DNA from: Desulfobulbaceae bacterium UBA5628
Lineage (GTDB): Bacteria > Desulfobacterota > Desulfobulbia > Desulfobulbales > Desulfurivibrionaceae
Assembly: GCA_002421565.1 (NCBI GenBank)
Contig: DIKC01000175.1
Coordinates: 1 to 18,072 of the forward strand
DNA: 18,072 nucleotides
Direction of reading: 5' to 3'
Of the stretch, positions 1 through 8,019 are shown one piece after another. The first letter of the stretch is position 1, and each line of letters starts with the position of its first letter. The notes below the pieces were generated by a model that saw only the letters and a list, made by a program, of their open reading frames with translations, did no database searches and was not told the origin of the DNA. The position numbers were made by a program, and so were the translations under genes.

Positions 1-702
1 CTGGGGCGGCCCAATGTGGGCAAGTCCAGTCTGCTCAATCGCCTCCTGCGGGAGGAGCGGGCGATTGTGACGGCGGTGCCCGGCACTACCCGCGATACCA
101 TTGAGGAGGTGCTCAATATCCACGGGCTGCCGGTGCGGATCATCGATACCGCCGGGATTCGTGAAACCAGCGAGACGGTGGAGGAAATCGGAATCCGCCG
201 GTCGCGGGCCAAAGTGGAAGCGGCTGATCTGGTTCTGCTCCTGCTCGACGCCGCGGCCGGAGTTGCGCCGGATGATCTGAACCTGTACGATAGCGTCAAG
301 GATAAGCCGCTGCTGCTGGTACTCAACAAGATCGATCTGGCATCGGCCCAAGCCATTGCCGGGGTGGCGGCGCACTTTGCCGGCCGCCCGCTGGTGCGCC
401 TGTCAGCCTTGACCGGGGTTGGATTGGCGGAGTTGGAAACGGCGATTTTCAACGAGGTGGCCGGCGGCCCGCCCCGCGATCCCGATTACGCCTGCGTTCC
501 CAATGCCCGTCATGCCGCAGCTCTGGTCAAGGCGCGGGAAGAGGTGGCTGGGTTGCTGACGGCGCTGGCCGAGGGTCTGGCCCCGGAATTGGTGGCGGTG
601 GAGGTGCAGACCATTCTCGACTATCTGGGCGAAATTATCGGCGAGACCACCGCGGAAGATGTACTCGATCTGGTCTTCGAGCGGTTCTGTATCGGTAAGT
701 AG
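1..702 (+). CDS. mnmE: tRNA uridine-5-carboxymethylaminomethyl modification GTPase MnmE, 3' part (start lies before the window)
   Basis: With MnmG, MnmE installs the carboxymethylaminomethyl group on the wobble uridine of certain tRNAs, in the cytoplasm. The window opens inside the GTPase domain: the P-loop GRPNVGKSS is read from base 4. It is followed by GTTRDT (G2), DTAGIRET (G3), NKID (G4) and SALTG (G5). The protein ends in FCIGK, the conserved MnmE C-terminus that carries the functional cysteine, so the 3' end is intact. The N-terminal folate-binding domain and most of the first helical region lie upstream of base 1. A GTG at 16 lies inside the P-loop and is not the start. The next gene begins 43 bases downstream on the same strand. 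MnmE is universal, so context adds little. Confidence 0.97.
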   Translation: MGRPNVGKSSLLNRLLREERAIVTAVPGTTRDTIEEVLNIHGLPVRIIDTAGIRETSETVEEIGIRRSRAKVEAADLVLLLLDAAAGVAPDDLNLYDSVKDKPLLLVLNKIDLASAQAIAGVAAHFAGRPLVRLSALTGVGLAELETAIFNEVAGGPPRDPDYACVPNARHAAALVKAREEVAGLLTALAEGLAPELVAVEVQTILDYLGEIIGETTAEDVLDLVFERFCIGK

Positions 703-745
703 AGCCTTAGCGTCATAAAAAAACCGCAAGCGGCGAGGAACAACG

Positions 746-2251
746 ATGGCCGACAAAAAAGCAACGGCAACGGACAAGGAAGCCGAGCTTCGGCAACAGG
801 CGGCTTTTCTTCGCAATCTCGCCTTTTTTTACGATTTCGACGATCATGAGTTGCGCCAGTTTTTGCTGGTCAGCAAGTGGTTCCGGGTTCCCCAAGGGGC
901 GTTGATCATCAAGGAGGGGGCGGTGGAACGGGCCTTCTATATCCTGGTGCGGGGTGCGGCCGAGGTGACCAAGCGGGGCCGGGGCAAGAAAGCCACGGTG
1001 CTGACCACCCTCCAGGCCGGCGCCTGTTTTGGGGAAATGGCCCTGGTGGGCGAGAGCAAAAGAACCGCCGATGTGGTGGCCAAGAGCGAGTCCTTTGTCC
1101 TGCGGGTGGAGCCGGAGATCATGCACGGCTCCAATGTGTTTCTTCAGCTCAAGTTTTACAAACGCTTCTGTGAAACCCTGGTGACCAGGTTGGATCTGGC
1201 CAACCGCCGGATGGCGGGCCAGGAGCTTGATGTTGAGGCGACCCTGCGCCAGGTGCTGGGGGTGACCGAGCAAGACCAGGAGCCGGCGCCGGCGGTGGTC
1301 GCCAAGGCCCGCTCCGTCAAAACGCCTTCCTTGCCGGCGATGCCCGATCCCCAGGCCAAATTGTCCGCCTCCAAACTGAAGCCCCGGGTTCGGGCCGATC
1401 GGTTGCGGGCGATCAACCCGGCGGTTAATCGCGAGCTGCGCCGGTTGTTTGAGGCCGGGCTGGCCGAGAGCGATACCCGCCGTTTTGCCGAGCTCATCGC
1501 CCTTGATCCGATCTTGAGCGTCAAGGTATTGCAGGTGGCGAATTCGCCCCTTTACCGGCGGGTCACCCCGGTGGCCACCATTCCCCACGCCATGATCATC
1601 GTGGGCATCCGGGAGATGTGCAAGATCGTTGCGGCCATTCTCGATGAAAGCGAAGGGGCGGTGATGTTCGGCGGTTTCAGCGCGGTTTCCCGCTGGTACT
1701 GGCAGCACAGCGTTCTGGTGGGCAAGATTGCCGAGTTGCTCAAGGATGCCATCCGCCTTAATCCGGGGGTCGATGTTTATCTGGCCGGGCTTCTCCATGA
1801 TTTGGGAATCGCCGCCCTGGATCAGCTTTGTCCCGCTTTTTATCCCCAATTGACTCGTCCGGTCCCGGTTTTCGACGACCTGAGCCAGGCGGAACGGCAA
1901 TATATCGGGGTGGATCATGGCCGGGCCGGCGGTTGGTTGATGGAGGAACTGGGCTTGGGGGCGGTATATATGGAGGTGATGAGCAGTCACCATCAACCGG
2001 AAAAGGCGTCGGCCCCCCATCAGGTGGTGACCGCCCTGGTCGGACTGGCGGATCTTTTTGCCGCTGAACGGGAATCGCTGCCCGGAGTGGCGGCGGTGGC
2101 TCCGGATGCCTTGTTGCGCTCCTATGGCTGGCTGATTTTACAGGAACATCACCGGCCGTTCATGGAGGTCAATGTGGGGCGGTTTGCCGCTTCGTTCCGG
2201 CTGGAGCTGGACAAGGGCTGGCAGGAATTGACCGCCGCCCTGCCCGAATAA
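746..2251 (+). CDS. cyclic-nucleotide-binding domain plus HDOD domain signalling protein
   Basis: This is a 501-residue cytoplasmic protein with two recognisable parts. Residues about 25-130 form a CRP/cAMP-type nucleotide-binding domain with a phosphate-binding cassette GEMAL at 96-100 and an R-T pair at 106-107, so nucleotide binding is plausible. Residues about 140-210 are a helical, alanine- and proline-rich linker. Residues about 215-480 form an HDOD domain, recognised by the stretch around FAELIALDP and VLQVANSPLY. An H-D pair is kept in LLHDLG at 349-354, although HDOD domains are usually not active phosphohydrolases. There is no DNA-binding helix-turn-helix or GGDEF domain. The start at 746 is preceded by GAGG about nine bases upstream. 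The combination is known in deltaproteobacteria as a signalling protein, but the ligand and output are unknown. It may be cotranscribed with mnmE. Confidence 0.85.
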   Translation: MADKKATATDKEAELRQQAAFLRNLAFFYDFDDHELRQFLLVSKWFRVPQGALIIKEGAVERAFYILVRGAAEVTKRGRGKKATVLTTLQAGACFGEMALVGESKRTADVVAKSESFVLRVEPEIMHGSNVFLQLKFYKRFCETLVTRLDLANRRMAGQELDVEATLRQVLGVTEQDQEPAPAVVAKARSVKTPSLPAMPDPQAKLSASKLKPRVRADRLRAINPAVNRELRRLFEAGLAESDTRRFAELIALDPILSVKVLQVANSPLYRRVTPVATIPHAMIIVGIREMCKIVAAILDESEGAVMFGGFSAVSRWYWQHSVLVGKIAELLKDAIRLNPGVDVYLAGLLHDLGIAALDQLCPAFYPQLTRPVPVFDDLSQAERQYIGVDHGRAGGWLMEELGLGAVYMEVMSSHHQPEKASAPHQVVTALVGLADLFAAERESLPGVAAVAPDALLRSYGWLILQEHHRPFMEVNVGRFAASFRLELDKGWQELTAALPE

Positions 2252-2261
2252 GCGTTTAAAA

Positions 2262-2423
2262 TCAGTCGGCCGGGGAGAACTGGCTTTTGTCGGCTCCGCA
2301 GATTGGGCAGGTCCAGCTGTCCGGCAGGTCTTCAAAGGCGGTGCCGGGGGCGATGCCGTTGTCCGGGTCGCCGAGTTCGGGGTCATAGACATAGCCGCAG
2401 ACGTTGCAGGTATATTTGCTCAT
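2262..2423 (-). CDS. rubredoxin
   Basis: A 53-residue rubredoxin, a small cytoplasmic electron carrier with one Fe(Cys)4 centre. The ligands are visible as C6-x2-C9-G in [11 protein letters not shown] and C39-P-x-C42-G in [11 protein letters not shown]. The conserved aromatic residues Y11, Y13, F30 and W37 and the DLPDSW turn are also present. A strong ribosome-binding site, GGAGG, lies six bases before the ATG. Length and sequence are typical of the family. The gene is convergent with the HDOD gene (10-base gap) and divergent from hpt. In anaerobes rubredoxin passes electrons to rubrerythrin, desulfoferrodoxin and FprA-type flavoproteins. All three are encoded about 9-10 kb away in this window, which suggests this rubredoxin as one possible partner; that link is inference. 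Confidence 0.96.
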   Translation of the reverse strand: MSKYTCNVCGYVYDPELGDPDNGIAPGTAFEDLPDSWTCPICGADKSQFSPAD

Positions 2424-2534
2424 GGGGATCCTCCGTTAGTTGGGATGGGTAATTGAATTATGCCCTCAGGATGCTGGAAAGAGCTGGGGGCGTCAAGGGT
2501 TTTCAGAATTTTTATGGCAAAAGGAAAAGAGACG

Positions 2535-3059
2535 ATGGCAGGCAGGGAAGAGGTGATCGGGGCGGCGGCGATCGCGGCGAGGGTGCGGGAGCTGGGGCGG
2601 GCCGTATCGGAGGATTACCAGGGGCGGGAGTTGGTGCTGATCGGGGTGCTTAACGGCGCTTTCATCTTTATCGCCGATTTGGCCCGGGCGATCACCATCC
2701 CCCTTCAAATCGATTTTATCCGGGTGGCGAGTTATGGCGCGGCCGCCTCTTCTTCCGGGCAACTGCGGCTGACCAAGGAAGTGGAGTTGCCTCTGGCCGG
2801 CAAAGATATTTTGCTGGTCGAGGACATTGTCGATACCGGCCGCACCCTGGCCCGTTTAAAGGAGTTGTTGCAGGCCCAAAAACCGGCTTCGGTGCGTATT
2901 TGCGCCCTGATCGACAAACAGGAGCGGCGGGAGGTGGAGGTGGCGGTCGATTACCCCGGCTTTACGGTGGCCGAGGGCTTTCTGGTCGGTTATGGCCTTG
3001 ATTACGCTGAACAGCACCGCCATTACCCGGCCATTTACCGGCTGCTGGATTGCCGATGA
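2535..3059 (+). CDS. hpt: hypoxanthine phosphoribosyltransferase
   Basis: This purine salvage enzyme converts hypoxanthine (often also guanine) and PRPP to IMP or GMP. From the ATG at 2535 it is 174 residues, the usual family length. The PRPP-binding loop VEDIVDTGRT is at residues 95-104, with the conserved acidic pair E96-D97. The pyrophosphate loop region GVLNGAF is near residues 37-43 and the S-Y-G motif near 66-68. The C-terminal VGYGLDYAEQHR matches the purine-binding end of the family. In-frame starts at 2460 and 2514 exist. I prefer 2535 because AAGG lies ten bases upstream and the extra N-terminal residues look non-coding. Its stop overlaps the bioA start as ATGA, so the two genes are probably translationally coupled, although purine salvage and biotin synthesis are not linked in function. 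Confidence 0.93.
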   Translation: MAGREEVIGAAAIAARVRELGRAVSEDYQGRELVLIGVLNGAFIFIADLARAITIPLQIDFIRVASYGAAASSSGQLRLTKEVELPLAGKDILLVEDIVDTGRTLARLKELLQAQKPASVRICALIDKQERREVEVAVDYPGFTVAEGFLVGYGLDYAEQHRHYPAIYRLLDCR

Positions 3060-4459
3060 GTTCGCGTTCCGATCAGTTGCAGGCCAAGGACCGGCGTTAC
3101 CTCTGGCATCCCTATACCCAGATGCATGATTATGGCGGGCGCGAGCTGCTGCTGGTGGAACGGGCGGCCGGAACACGCCTTTATGATTATCAGGGCCGGG
3201 CCTATTACGACACCATTTCTTCCTGGTGGTGCATTGTCCACGGCCACAATCATCCCACCATCAAGGCCCGGATTCAGGCCCAACTGGAGCGGCTGGATCA
3301 GGTGCTGCTGGCCGGGGTCAGCCATGAGCCGGCGATTTTGCTGGCCGAACAACTGGTCAACTTGACTCCGGCCCCCTTGAGCAAGGTTTTTTTCTCCGAC
3401 AACGGCTCCACCGCCTGCGAGGTGGCGGTGAAGATGTCGCTCCAGTACTGGCGCCAGAGCGGCCGTCCGGACCGGCAAGGGCTGCTCGCCTTGGAGCGCG
3501 GCTACCACGGCGACACCATCGGCACCATGAGCCTGGGCGGAGTGCCGGAATTCCATCAGGCTTTTCGCCACCTGATGTTTGATTCCTTCCGGGCGCCGGC
3601 CCCAGATTGTTATCGTTGCCCGGCCGGCAAACGGCCGCCGGCGGAGGATGCGGCCGGGGGGGGGAGCGCGGGCTGCGACTATCAATGCCTGGCCCCCTTG
3701 GCGGCCCTGCTGGCCGAGCATGGCGAACAAATCGCCGCCTTCATCCTGGAGCCGCGGATTTTGGCGACAGGCGGGATGATCGTCTATCCGGCCGAGTGGT
3801 TGCGGCGGGCCGTGGTCTTGGCGCGGCAATATGGGGTACACGTGATTTTCGACGAGGTGGCCAGCGGCTTCGGCCGTACCGGCGCCATGTTCGCCCTGGA
3901 GTCGGCCGGGGTAGTCCCTGATTTTCTTTGCCTTTCCAAGGGACTGACCGGCGGCTGCCTGCCGCTCGCCGCCACTCTGACCAGCGATGAGGTTTACGCT
4001 GCTTTCTACGCCGATTACCGGGAAAACAAGACCTTTTTTCACGGCCACACCTTTTCCGGTAATCCCCTGGCCGCTGCCGCTGCTTTGGGTTCGTTGCAGG
4101 TCTTTGGTGAGGAAAAAACTTTTGACACCCTGCCGCAAAAGGTGCAACATCTTCGGGCTCGAATGGAGCGTTTCCGGGAACTGCCTTGGGTGGGCGATCT
4201 GCGGGGGCTGGGAATGATCGCGGCCCTGGAACTGGTAAAGAATCGGCAAACCAAGGAGCCCTTTGCCTGGGCCGAGCGGGTTGGCTGGCCCATCTATCTG
4301 GCCGGCCTCCGGCAAGGATTGCTGCTGCGTCCCCTGGGCAATGTGATCTATCTCTGGTTGCCTTTATCGGTTACCTTGGCGGAGATCGACGAGATCAGCG
4401 AACGGATGTGGCGGGTGCTCTCCGATCCGGCCAATATCGTTGGCTTCGGCAATGGGTAA
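3056..4459 (+). CDS. bioA: adenosylmethionine-8-amino-7-oxononanoate aminotransferase
   Basis: BioA is the PLP-dependent aminotransferase that makes 7,8-diaminopelargonic acid in biotin synthesis, using S-adenosylmethionine as amino donor. From the ATG at 3056 it has 467 residues. Diagnostic stretches are WHPYTQM at 17-23, SSWWCIVHGHNHP at 55-67, the PLP-binding D266 in FDEVASGFGRTG, and the Schiff-base lysine K295 in SKGLTGG. FHGHTFSGNP occurs near 328-337. SSWW and WHPYTQ separate BioA from other class III aminotransferases. A loop at about 183-211 carries four cysteines (C185, C188, C207, C211). I recall similar cysteine loops in related bacterial BioA proteins. The ATGA overlap with hpt fixes the start. 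No other bio genes are in the window. Confidence 0.95.
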   Translation: MSSRSDQLQAKDRRYLWHPYTQMHDYGGRELLLVERAAGTRLYDYQGRAYYDTISSWWCIVHGHNHPTIKARIQAQLERLDQVLLAGVSHEPAILLAEQLVNLTPAPLSKVFFSDNGSTACEVAVKMSLQYWRQSGRPDRQGLLALERGYHGDTIGTMSLGGVPEFHQAFRHLMFDSFRAPAPDCYRCPAGKRPPAEDAAGGGSAGCDYQCLAPLAALLAEHGEQIAAFILEPRILATGGMIVYPAEWLRRAVVLARQYGVHVIFDEVASGFGRTGAMFALESAGVVPDFLCLSKGLTGGCLPLAATLTSDEVYAAFYADYRENKTFFHGHTFSGNPLAAAAALGSLQVFGEEKTFDTLPQKVQHLRARMERFRELPWVGDLRGLGMIAALELVKNRQTKEPFAWAERVGWPIYLAGLRQGLLLRPLGNVIYLWLPLSVTLAEIDEISERMWRVLSDPANIVGFGNG

Positions 4460-4473
4460 GTTTTTGGTAGTAG

Positions 4474-4550
4474 GCGCCTGTAGCTCAGCTGGATAGAGCA
4501 CCGGCCTTCGAAGCCGGGTGTCGGGGGTTCGAATCCCTCCGGGCGCACCA
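4474..4550 (+). tRNA. tRNA-Arg (anticodon UCG)
   Basis: The 77-base cloverleaf has a 7-bp acceptor stem GCGCCTG/CGGGCGC (one T-G pair), D stem GCTC/GAGC and anticodon stem CCGGC/GCCGG. The loop CTTCGAA places TCG at positions 34-36. The T arm is GGGGG-TTCGAAT-CCCTC, and the CCA end is encoded. Anticodon UCG reads the CGA family of arginine codons. It begins 14 bases after the bioA stop and may be processed from that transcript. No promoter or terminator of its own is evident. Confidence 0.96.
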
Positions 4551-4588
4551 GAAAAAAGTGGAAAAATGCAAAGAAGAATGGATTTTCC

Positions 4589-4615
4589 TCAAGTCTCCAG
4601 CTAAAAAACCGATAT
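4589..4615 (+). promoter_or_regulatory. sigma-28 (FliA)-like promoter candidate upstream of the PilZ gene
   Basis: TCAAGTCT at 4589-4596 is followed, after exactly 11 bases, by ACCGATAT at 4608-4615. The flagellar sigma-28 consensus is TAAAGTTT-N11-GCCGATAA, so each half matches at six of eight positions and the spacing is correct. It lies about 50 bases before the PilZ start codon, between it and tRNA-Arg. No good sigma-70 pair is seen in the same gap. The call rests on pattern only. Confidence 0.5.
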
Positions 4616-4664
4616 AACGAAAAGCGGCGGGTGTTGGCCGCGATGATAAACGGGGATTGCTCTT

Positions 4665-5339
4665 ATGGACGACCTGTTAGCGCTCAAAAAGGGGATGAAG
4701 CTGGCCATTGAGTACGGGGCGCGGCTACGGCTGGAGACTCCGGGGGTGGAAATGACGCTGGAGAGCCGGATGGTGGGGATGGAAAATGAATTCCTGATCA
4801 TTACCACTCCCCCCAACCCTCAGGGGATGCTGGATCATAAATTTTTTGTCGGCAATGAGTTTGTGGTCCGTTATCTCAGCCACGGTACGGTTTACGCCTT
4901 TCAGACCAAGTTGCGGGCGATGATTACCACCCCGTTGCCCCTGCTCTTCCTGGAATATCCCAAGATCGTCCAACGCGATGAATTGCGCAGTAAGAAGCGG
5001 GCCAACTGCATGATCCCTACGGTGTTCATCTACAAGGAAGAGGAGAAACAGGGCGCGATCATCGATATTTCCATTACCGGTTGCCGCTGCCTGATTCGTG
5101 ATCCCGGCCGGGGCAGCCGGATGATCCATCTTGATACCGACAAGAACGTCTCCCTTTCCTGCAAGTTTCCCGGGGTGAAGGGGCAGACTCCTTTGTCCGG
5201 AGCGGTGCGCAACATGAAGAAAAGCGCCAAGGAGATGGATTTCGGGGTGTTGTTCAACGATGAGACCCCGCGGGAATCGATCAAGCTGGTTTCCTGGTAC
5301 ATATCCACCATTGAAAATTATCTCTTTTCCTTGGGCTAA
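4665..5339 (+). CDS. PilZ domain protein, YcgR-like (c-di-GMP receptor)
   Basis: This is a 224-residue cytoplasmic protein. Residues 1 to about 95 resemble the YcgR/PilZN type N-terminal beta-barrel. Residues about 104-220 form a PilZ domain carrying both c-di-GMP-binding signatures: R-x3-R at R108-R112 (RSKKR) and D-x-S-x2-G at D134-G139 (DISITG). The protein is therefore predicted to bind c-di-GMP. YcgR relatives slow the flagellar motor; other PilZ proteins act on exopolysaccharide or pili. The sigma-28-like promoter upstream supports a motility role, but no flagellar gene is in the window. The start ATG has only a modest ribosome-binding site (GGGG about ten bases before). uppP follows after 15 bases and may be cotranscribed. 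Confidence 0.88.
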   Translation: MDDLLALKKGMKLAIEYGARLRLETPGVEMTLESRMVGMENEFLIITTPPNPQGMLDHKFFVGNEFVVRYLSHGTVYAFQTKLRAMITTPLPLLFLEYPKIVQRDELRSKKRANCMIPTVFIYKEEEKQGAIIDISITGCRCLIRDPGRGSRMIHLDTDKNVSLSCKFPGVKGQTPLSGAVRNMKKSAKEMDFGVLFNDETPRESIKLVSWYISTIENYLFSLG

Positions 5340-5354
5340 CGGATTTAGGCGCCC

Positions 5355-6158
5355 ATGGATCTCTGGCAAGCCTTGGCCTTGGCCCTGTTACAGGGGCTTA
5401 CTGAATTTTTGCCCATCTCCAGTTCCGCCCACCTGATCCTGGTGCCGATTTTGACCGGCTGGCAGGATCAGGGGCTGGCCTTTGACGTGATGGTTCATGT
5501 CGGCACCCTGGTCGCGGTTTTATGCTATTTTCGGATCGAACTAAAAGTCATGGTGCGGGAGTGGCTTGCTTCCCTGGGCGGACGCGGCCCCCTCACCCCC
5601 GACGCCCGCCTGACTTGGGCGGTCTTGCTGGGTACGATTCCGGCCGCCCTGGCCGGCCTTCTGGCCAAGGATTTTATCGGCCAGCATCTCCGCTCTCCCC
5701 TGGTGATCGCCGGGGCCACCATCCTCTTCGGTTTGTTGCTCTGGTGGGCGGATCGCCGGGGGAGCCGGAGCCGGGACGAGCATACCATCACCTGGTTCGA
5801 TGTGCTTTTTGTCGGCCTCTCCCAAGCCCTGGCCCTGATTCCCGGCACCTCCCGTTCCGGGATCACCATCACCGCCGCGCTTCTGGTCGGTTTTAACCGC
5901 CAGGCCGCGGCCCGTTACTCATTTTTGCTTTCCATTCCGATCATTGCCTTGGCCGGGGGATGGGAGACGGTGGGATTGTTGCGCGCCGCCGCGTCGGTGA
6001 CCTCCTGGACCCCGCTGCTGGCAGGCGCCCTTGCCTCCGGGCTGGCCGCCTATGCCTGTATCCACTTTTTTCTTAAATTGCTGGCCCGGATCAGTATGCT
6101 GCCATTTGTTCTCTATCGCCTGGTTCTGGGGGTAATGCTGTTGTTTTTTGCCTCTTGA
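5355..6158 (+). CDS. uppP: undecaprenyl-diphosphatase (BacA/UppP)
   Basis: This integral inner-membrane enzyme dephosphorylates undecaprenyl diphosphate so that the lipid carrier can be reused for peptidoglycan and other envelope polymers; it also gives bacitracin tolerance. The 267-residue length is standard. The two signature motifs are clear: QGLTEFLPISSSAH at residues 13-26 with E17, and IPGTSRSGIT at 162-171 with R167. H48 in the VHVGT stretch is also conserved. Several hydrophobic segments span the protein, including about 90-105, 115-132, 150-162, 188-205 and 245-265. It follows the PilZ gene by 15 bases, with AGG shortly before the ATG. Confidence 0.96.
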   Translation: MDLWQALALALLQGLTEFLPISSSAHLILVPILTGWQDQGLAFDVMVHVGTLVAVLCYFRIELKVMVREWLASLGGRGPLTPDARLTWAVLLGTIPAALAGLLAKDFIGQHLRSPLVIAGATILFGLLLWWADRRGSRSRDEHTITWFDVLFVGLSQALALIPGTSRSGITITAALLVGFNRQAAARYSFLLSIPIIALAGGWETVGLLRAAASVTSWTPLLAGALASGLAAYACIHFFLKLLARISMLPFVLYRLVLGVMLLFFAS

Positions 6159-6219
6159 AAAGGCGACGGCTTTCCGGCGACCCGGCCGCTGACATTTAAC
6201 CGCAAAAAAGGTGAAGAGT

Positions 6220-7269
6220 ATGGCAAAGACCATGGAACTACTTGGTGAGCGGGCGGAAATGCTGCTGAGTCATGTCTGCCGGGGGATTCCCAAGGAGTCG
6301 CTGCACCTGCCCGGCCCTGACTTTGTCGAGCGGGTCTGGGGGATTTCCGACCGCAAGCCGCAGGTGCTGCGCAGTCTGCAAAGCATCCAGGATCATGGCC
6401 GTCTGGCCGGAACCGGTTATCTTTCCATCCTGCCGGTGGATCAGGGAATCGAGCACAGCGGGGCCGCCTCCTTTGCCCCTAATCCGGCCTATTTTGATCC
6501 GGAAAATATCGTTCGTCTGGCCTTGGAGGGGGGCTGCAACGCGGTCGCCTCCACCTTCGGGGTGCTGGGGGCGGTGGCCCGTAAATACGCCCACAAAATC
6601 CCCTTCATCGTCAAGTTCAACCACAACGAGTTGCTGACCTGGCCGACCAAGCATGACCAGATTCCCTTCGGCAACATCCGCCAGGCCTGGGAGATGGGCT
6701 GTACCGCGGTGGGAGCGACCATCTATTTCGGGGCGCCGGAATCAAACCGCCAGATCCGGGAGGTGAGCGAGGCCTTTGCCCTGGCCCATGAACTGGGGAT
6801 GGCGACTATTTTATGGTGCTATCTGCGTAATCCCGCCTTTGTTCAGGGCAAAGAGGATTATCATCTGGCCGCTGACCTTACCGGCCAGGCCAATCACCTG
6901 GGAGTGACCATCGAGGCGGATATCATCAAGCAGAAACTGCCGGAGAACAACGGCGGCTTTACCGCGGTCGGCTGCGGCAAGACCCATCCCCGGGTCTACG
7001 ATGAGCTGGTGAGTGACCATCCCATTGATCTGGTGCGCTGGCAGGTGGCCAACAATTACCTGGGCCGGGCCGGGCTGATCAACTCCGGGGGAGCGGCCGG
7101 GGCCAATGATTTCGCGGAAGCGGTCTACACGGCGGTGGTCAACAAGCGGGGGGGCGGGATGGGGCTGATATCCGGGCGCAAGGCCTTTCAGCGCCCGATG
7201 AAGGAAGGGATCGAACTGCTTAACCTGATCCAGGACGTTTACCTGGATCAGGGCATTACCGTGGCCTGA
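6220..7269 (+). CDS. fbaB: class I fructose-bisphosphate aldolase, DhnA/FbaB type
   Basis: The enzyme cleaves or forms fructose 1,6-bisphosphate by a Schiff-base mechanism, in glycolysis or gluconeogenesis. From the ATG at 6220 it has 349 residues. Family motifs are [10 protein letters not shown] at 71-80, STFGVLG near 111-117, [10 protein letters not shown] near 130-139 and [13 protein letters not shown] at 232-244. K237 is the expected Schiff-base lysine. A GTG at 6211 is in frame, but AGGTG seven bases before the ATG favours 6220. It lies 61 bases after uppP and converges on the FKBP gene with only six bases between stop codons. An inverted repeat runs through its last codons. The alternative name for this group is class IA or archaeal-type aldolase. 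Confidence 0.94.
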   Translation: MAKTMELLGERAEMLLSHVCRGIPKESLHLPGPDFVERVWGISDRKPQVLRSLQSIQDHGRLAGTGYLSILPVDQGIEHSGAASFAPNPAYFDPENIVRLALEGGCNAVASTFGVLGAVARKYAHKIPFIVKFNHNELLTWPTKHDQIPFGNIRQAWEMGCTAVGATIYFGAPESNRQIREVSEAFALAHELGMATILWCYLRNPAFVQGKEDYHLAADLTGQANHLGVTIEADIIKQKLPENNGGFTAVGCGKTHPRVYDELVSDHPIDLVRWQVANNYLGRAGLINSGGAAGANDFAEAVYTAVVNKRGGGMGLISGRKAFQRPMKEGIELLNLIQDVYLDQGITVA

Positions 7270-7275
7270 TCCAGG
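7224..7275. terminator. three-copy 11-base inverted repeat forming alternative hairpins at the convergent gene ends
   Basis: CCTGATCCAGG occurs at 7224-7234 and again at 7265-7275. Its exact reverse complement, CCTGGATCAGG, sits between them at 7242-7252. The middle copy can pair with the first (7-base loop) or with the last (12-base loop), but not both. The first two copies are coding (LIQD and LDQG of the aldolase); the last contains the aldolase stop codon. No long T tract follows on either strand, so termination is likely but not certain. The symmetry makes it usable from both directions. Confidence 0.55.
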
Positions 7276-7974
7276 TTATTCCACCTTGAGCAGTTCCACT
7301 TCAAAGAGGAGGACGGCGTTGGGGCCGATGGCATCGCCGGCCCCCCGTTCGCCGTAGGCCAATTCCGGCGGCAGCACGAGGTTGAATTTGTCGCCTTCCT
7401 TCATCAGTTGCAGGGCCTCGACCCAGCCCGGGATCACCCCGGTCACCGGGAAGGTGGCCGGTTCGCCGCGCTTGAGTGAGCTGTCGAATTCGGTGTCGTC
7501 AATGAGGGTGCCGCGATAATGAACGGTGACCGTGCTCTCCGGCCCCGCTTTTTTACCCTTTCCCTTGTTGACCACCTGGTACTGGAGGCCGCTGGCGGTG
7601 GTCTTCACCCCTTTTTTCTTGGCGTTGGCGGCCAGGAACTTCTTGCCTTCCTGCTGGTTTTTGTCCGCCAGTTGCTTTTGCTTGGCCAAATGGGCCCGCA
7701 TAATGCCTTCCTGCAGTTTCGCCATCCCTTCCGACTGTTCGGCCTCGCTGAGGCGGGAGGTGCCGGCAAAGGCGTCGCGGAGGCCGTCGGCGATCAGGGC
7801 CGGCTCCAGGAGGGCGCCGTTTTCCTTGAGATCCTTCCCGATCTGCTGGCCCAAGGCATAGGATGATTTGCTTTTCTGGTCGGCCAGGTCGGACTTACCG
7901 GCCGGGGCGGCTAGGAGGGCGGAGGCAGTCGCAAGAACGGCGGTCAGGGTCAGCAGGGAGAAGATTTTTTTCAT
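7276..7974 (-). CDS. exported FKBP-type peptidyl-prolyl cis-trans isomerase
   Basis: A 232-residue protein of the FkpA/Mip type, which speeds proline isomerisation and assists folding in the periplasm or on the outer surface. The N-terminus MKKIFSLLTL, a hydrophobic stretch and the small residues ALLAAPA form a signal peptide, with likely cleavage around residue 22. Residues about 25-110 are the helical FKBP N-terminal dimerisation domain (SYALGQQIGKDL, lysine- and glutamine-rich helix). Residues about 120-232 are the catalytic FKBP domain, with VTVHYRGTLIDDTEFDSS, GVIPGWVEALQLM and PPELAYGERG. A longer in-frame start reaches 8034. The ATG at 7974 is preferred because it opens the signal peptide and AAGGA precedes it. 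It reads away from tRNA-Arg(ACG), which lies just upstream on the same strand. Confidence 0.93.
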   Translation of the reverse strand: MKKIFSLLTLTAVLATASALLAAPAGKSDLADQKSKSSYALGQQIGKDLKENGALLEPALIADGLRDAFAGTSRLSEAEQSEGMAKLQEGIMRAHLAKQKQLADKNQQEGKKFLAANAKKKGVKTTASGLQYQVVNKGKGKKAGPESTVTVHYRGTLIDDTEFDSSLKRGEPATFPVTGVIPGWVEALQLMKEGDKFNLVLPPELAYGERGAGDAIGPNAVLLFEVELLKVE

Positions 7975-8019
7975 GGTCTGTTCCTTGGGAGGGAGGGGGC
8001 AGGGAGAATCTATTTTGGT

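Noticed and set aside
713..2020. A 435-codon minus-strand open frame opposite the HDOD gene
   Set aside because: It is the mirror frame of a well-supported gene, with no recognisable domain and no ribosome-binding site that would outweigh that.
2424..2534. Promoter pair between rubredoxin and hpt
   Set aside because: The 111-base divergent gap surely holds promoters, but I could not find -35/-10 pairs with acceptable match and spacing on either strand.
3035..4315. A 426-codon minus-strand open frame opposite bioA
   Set aside because: bioA motifs fix the coding strand; the antisense product is glycine- and glutamine-rich without any family resemblance.
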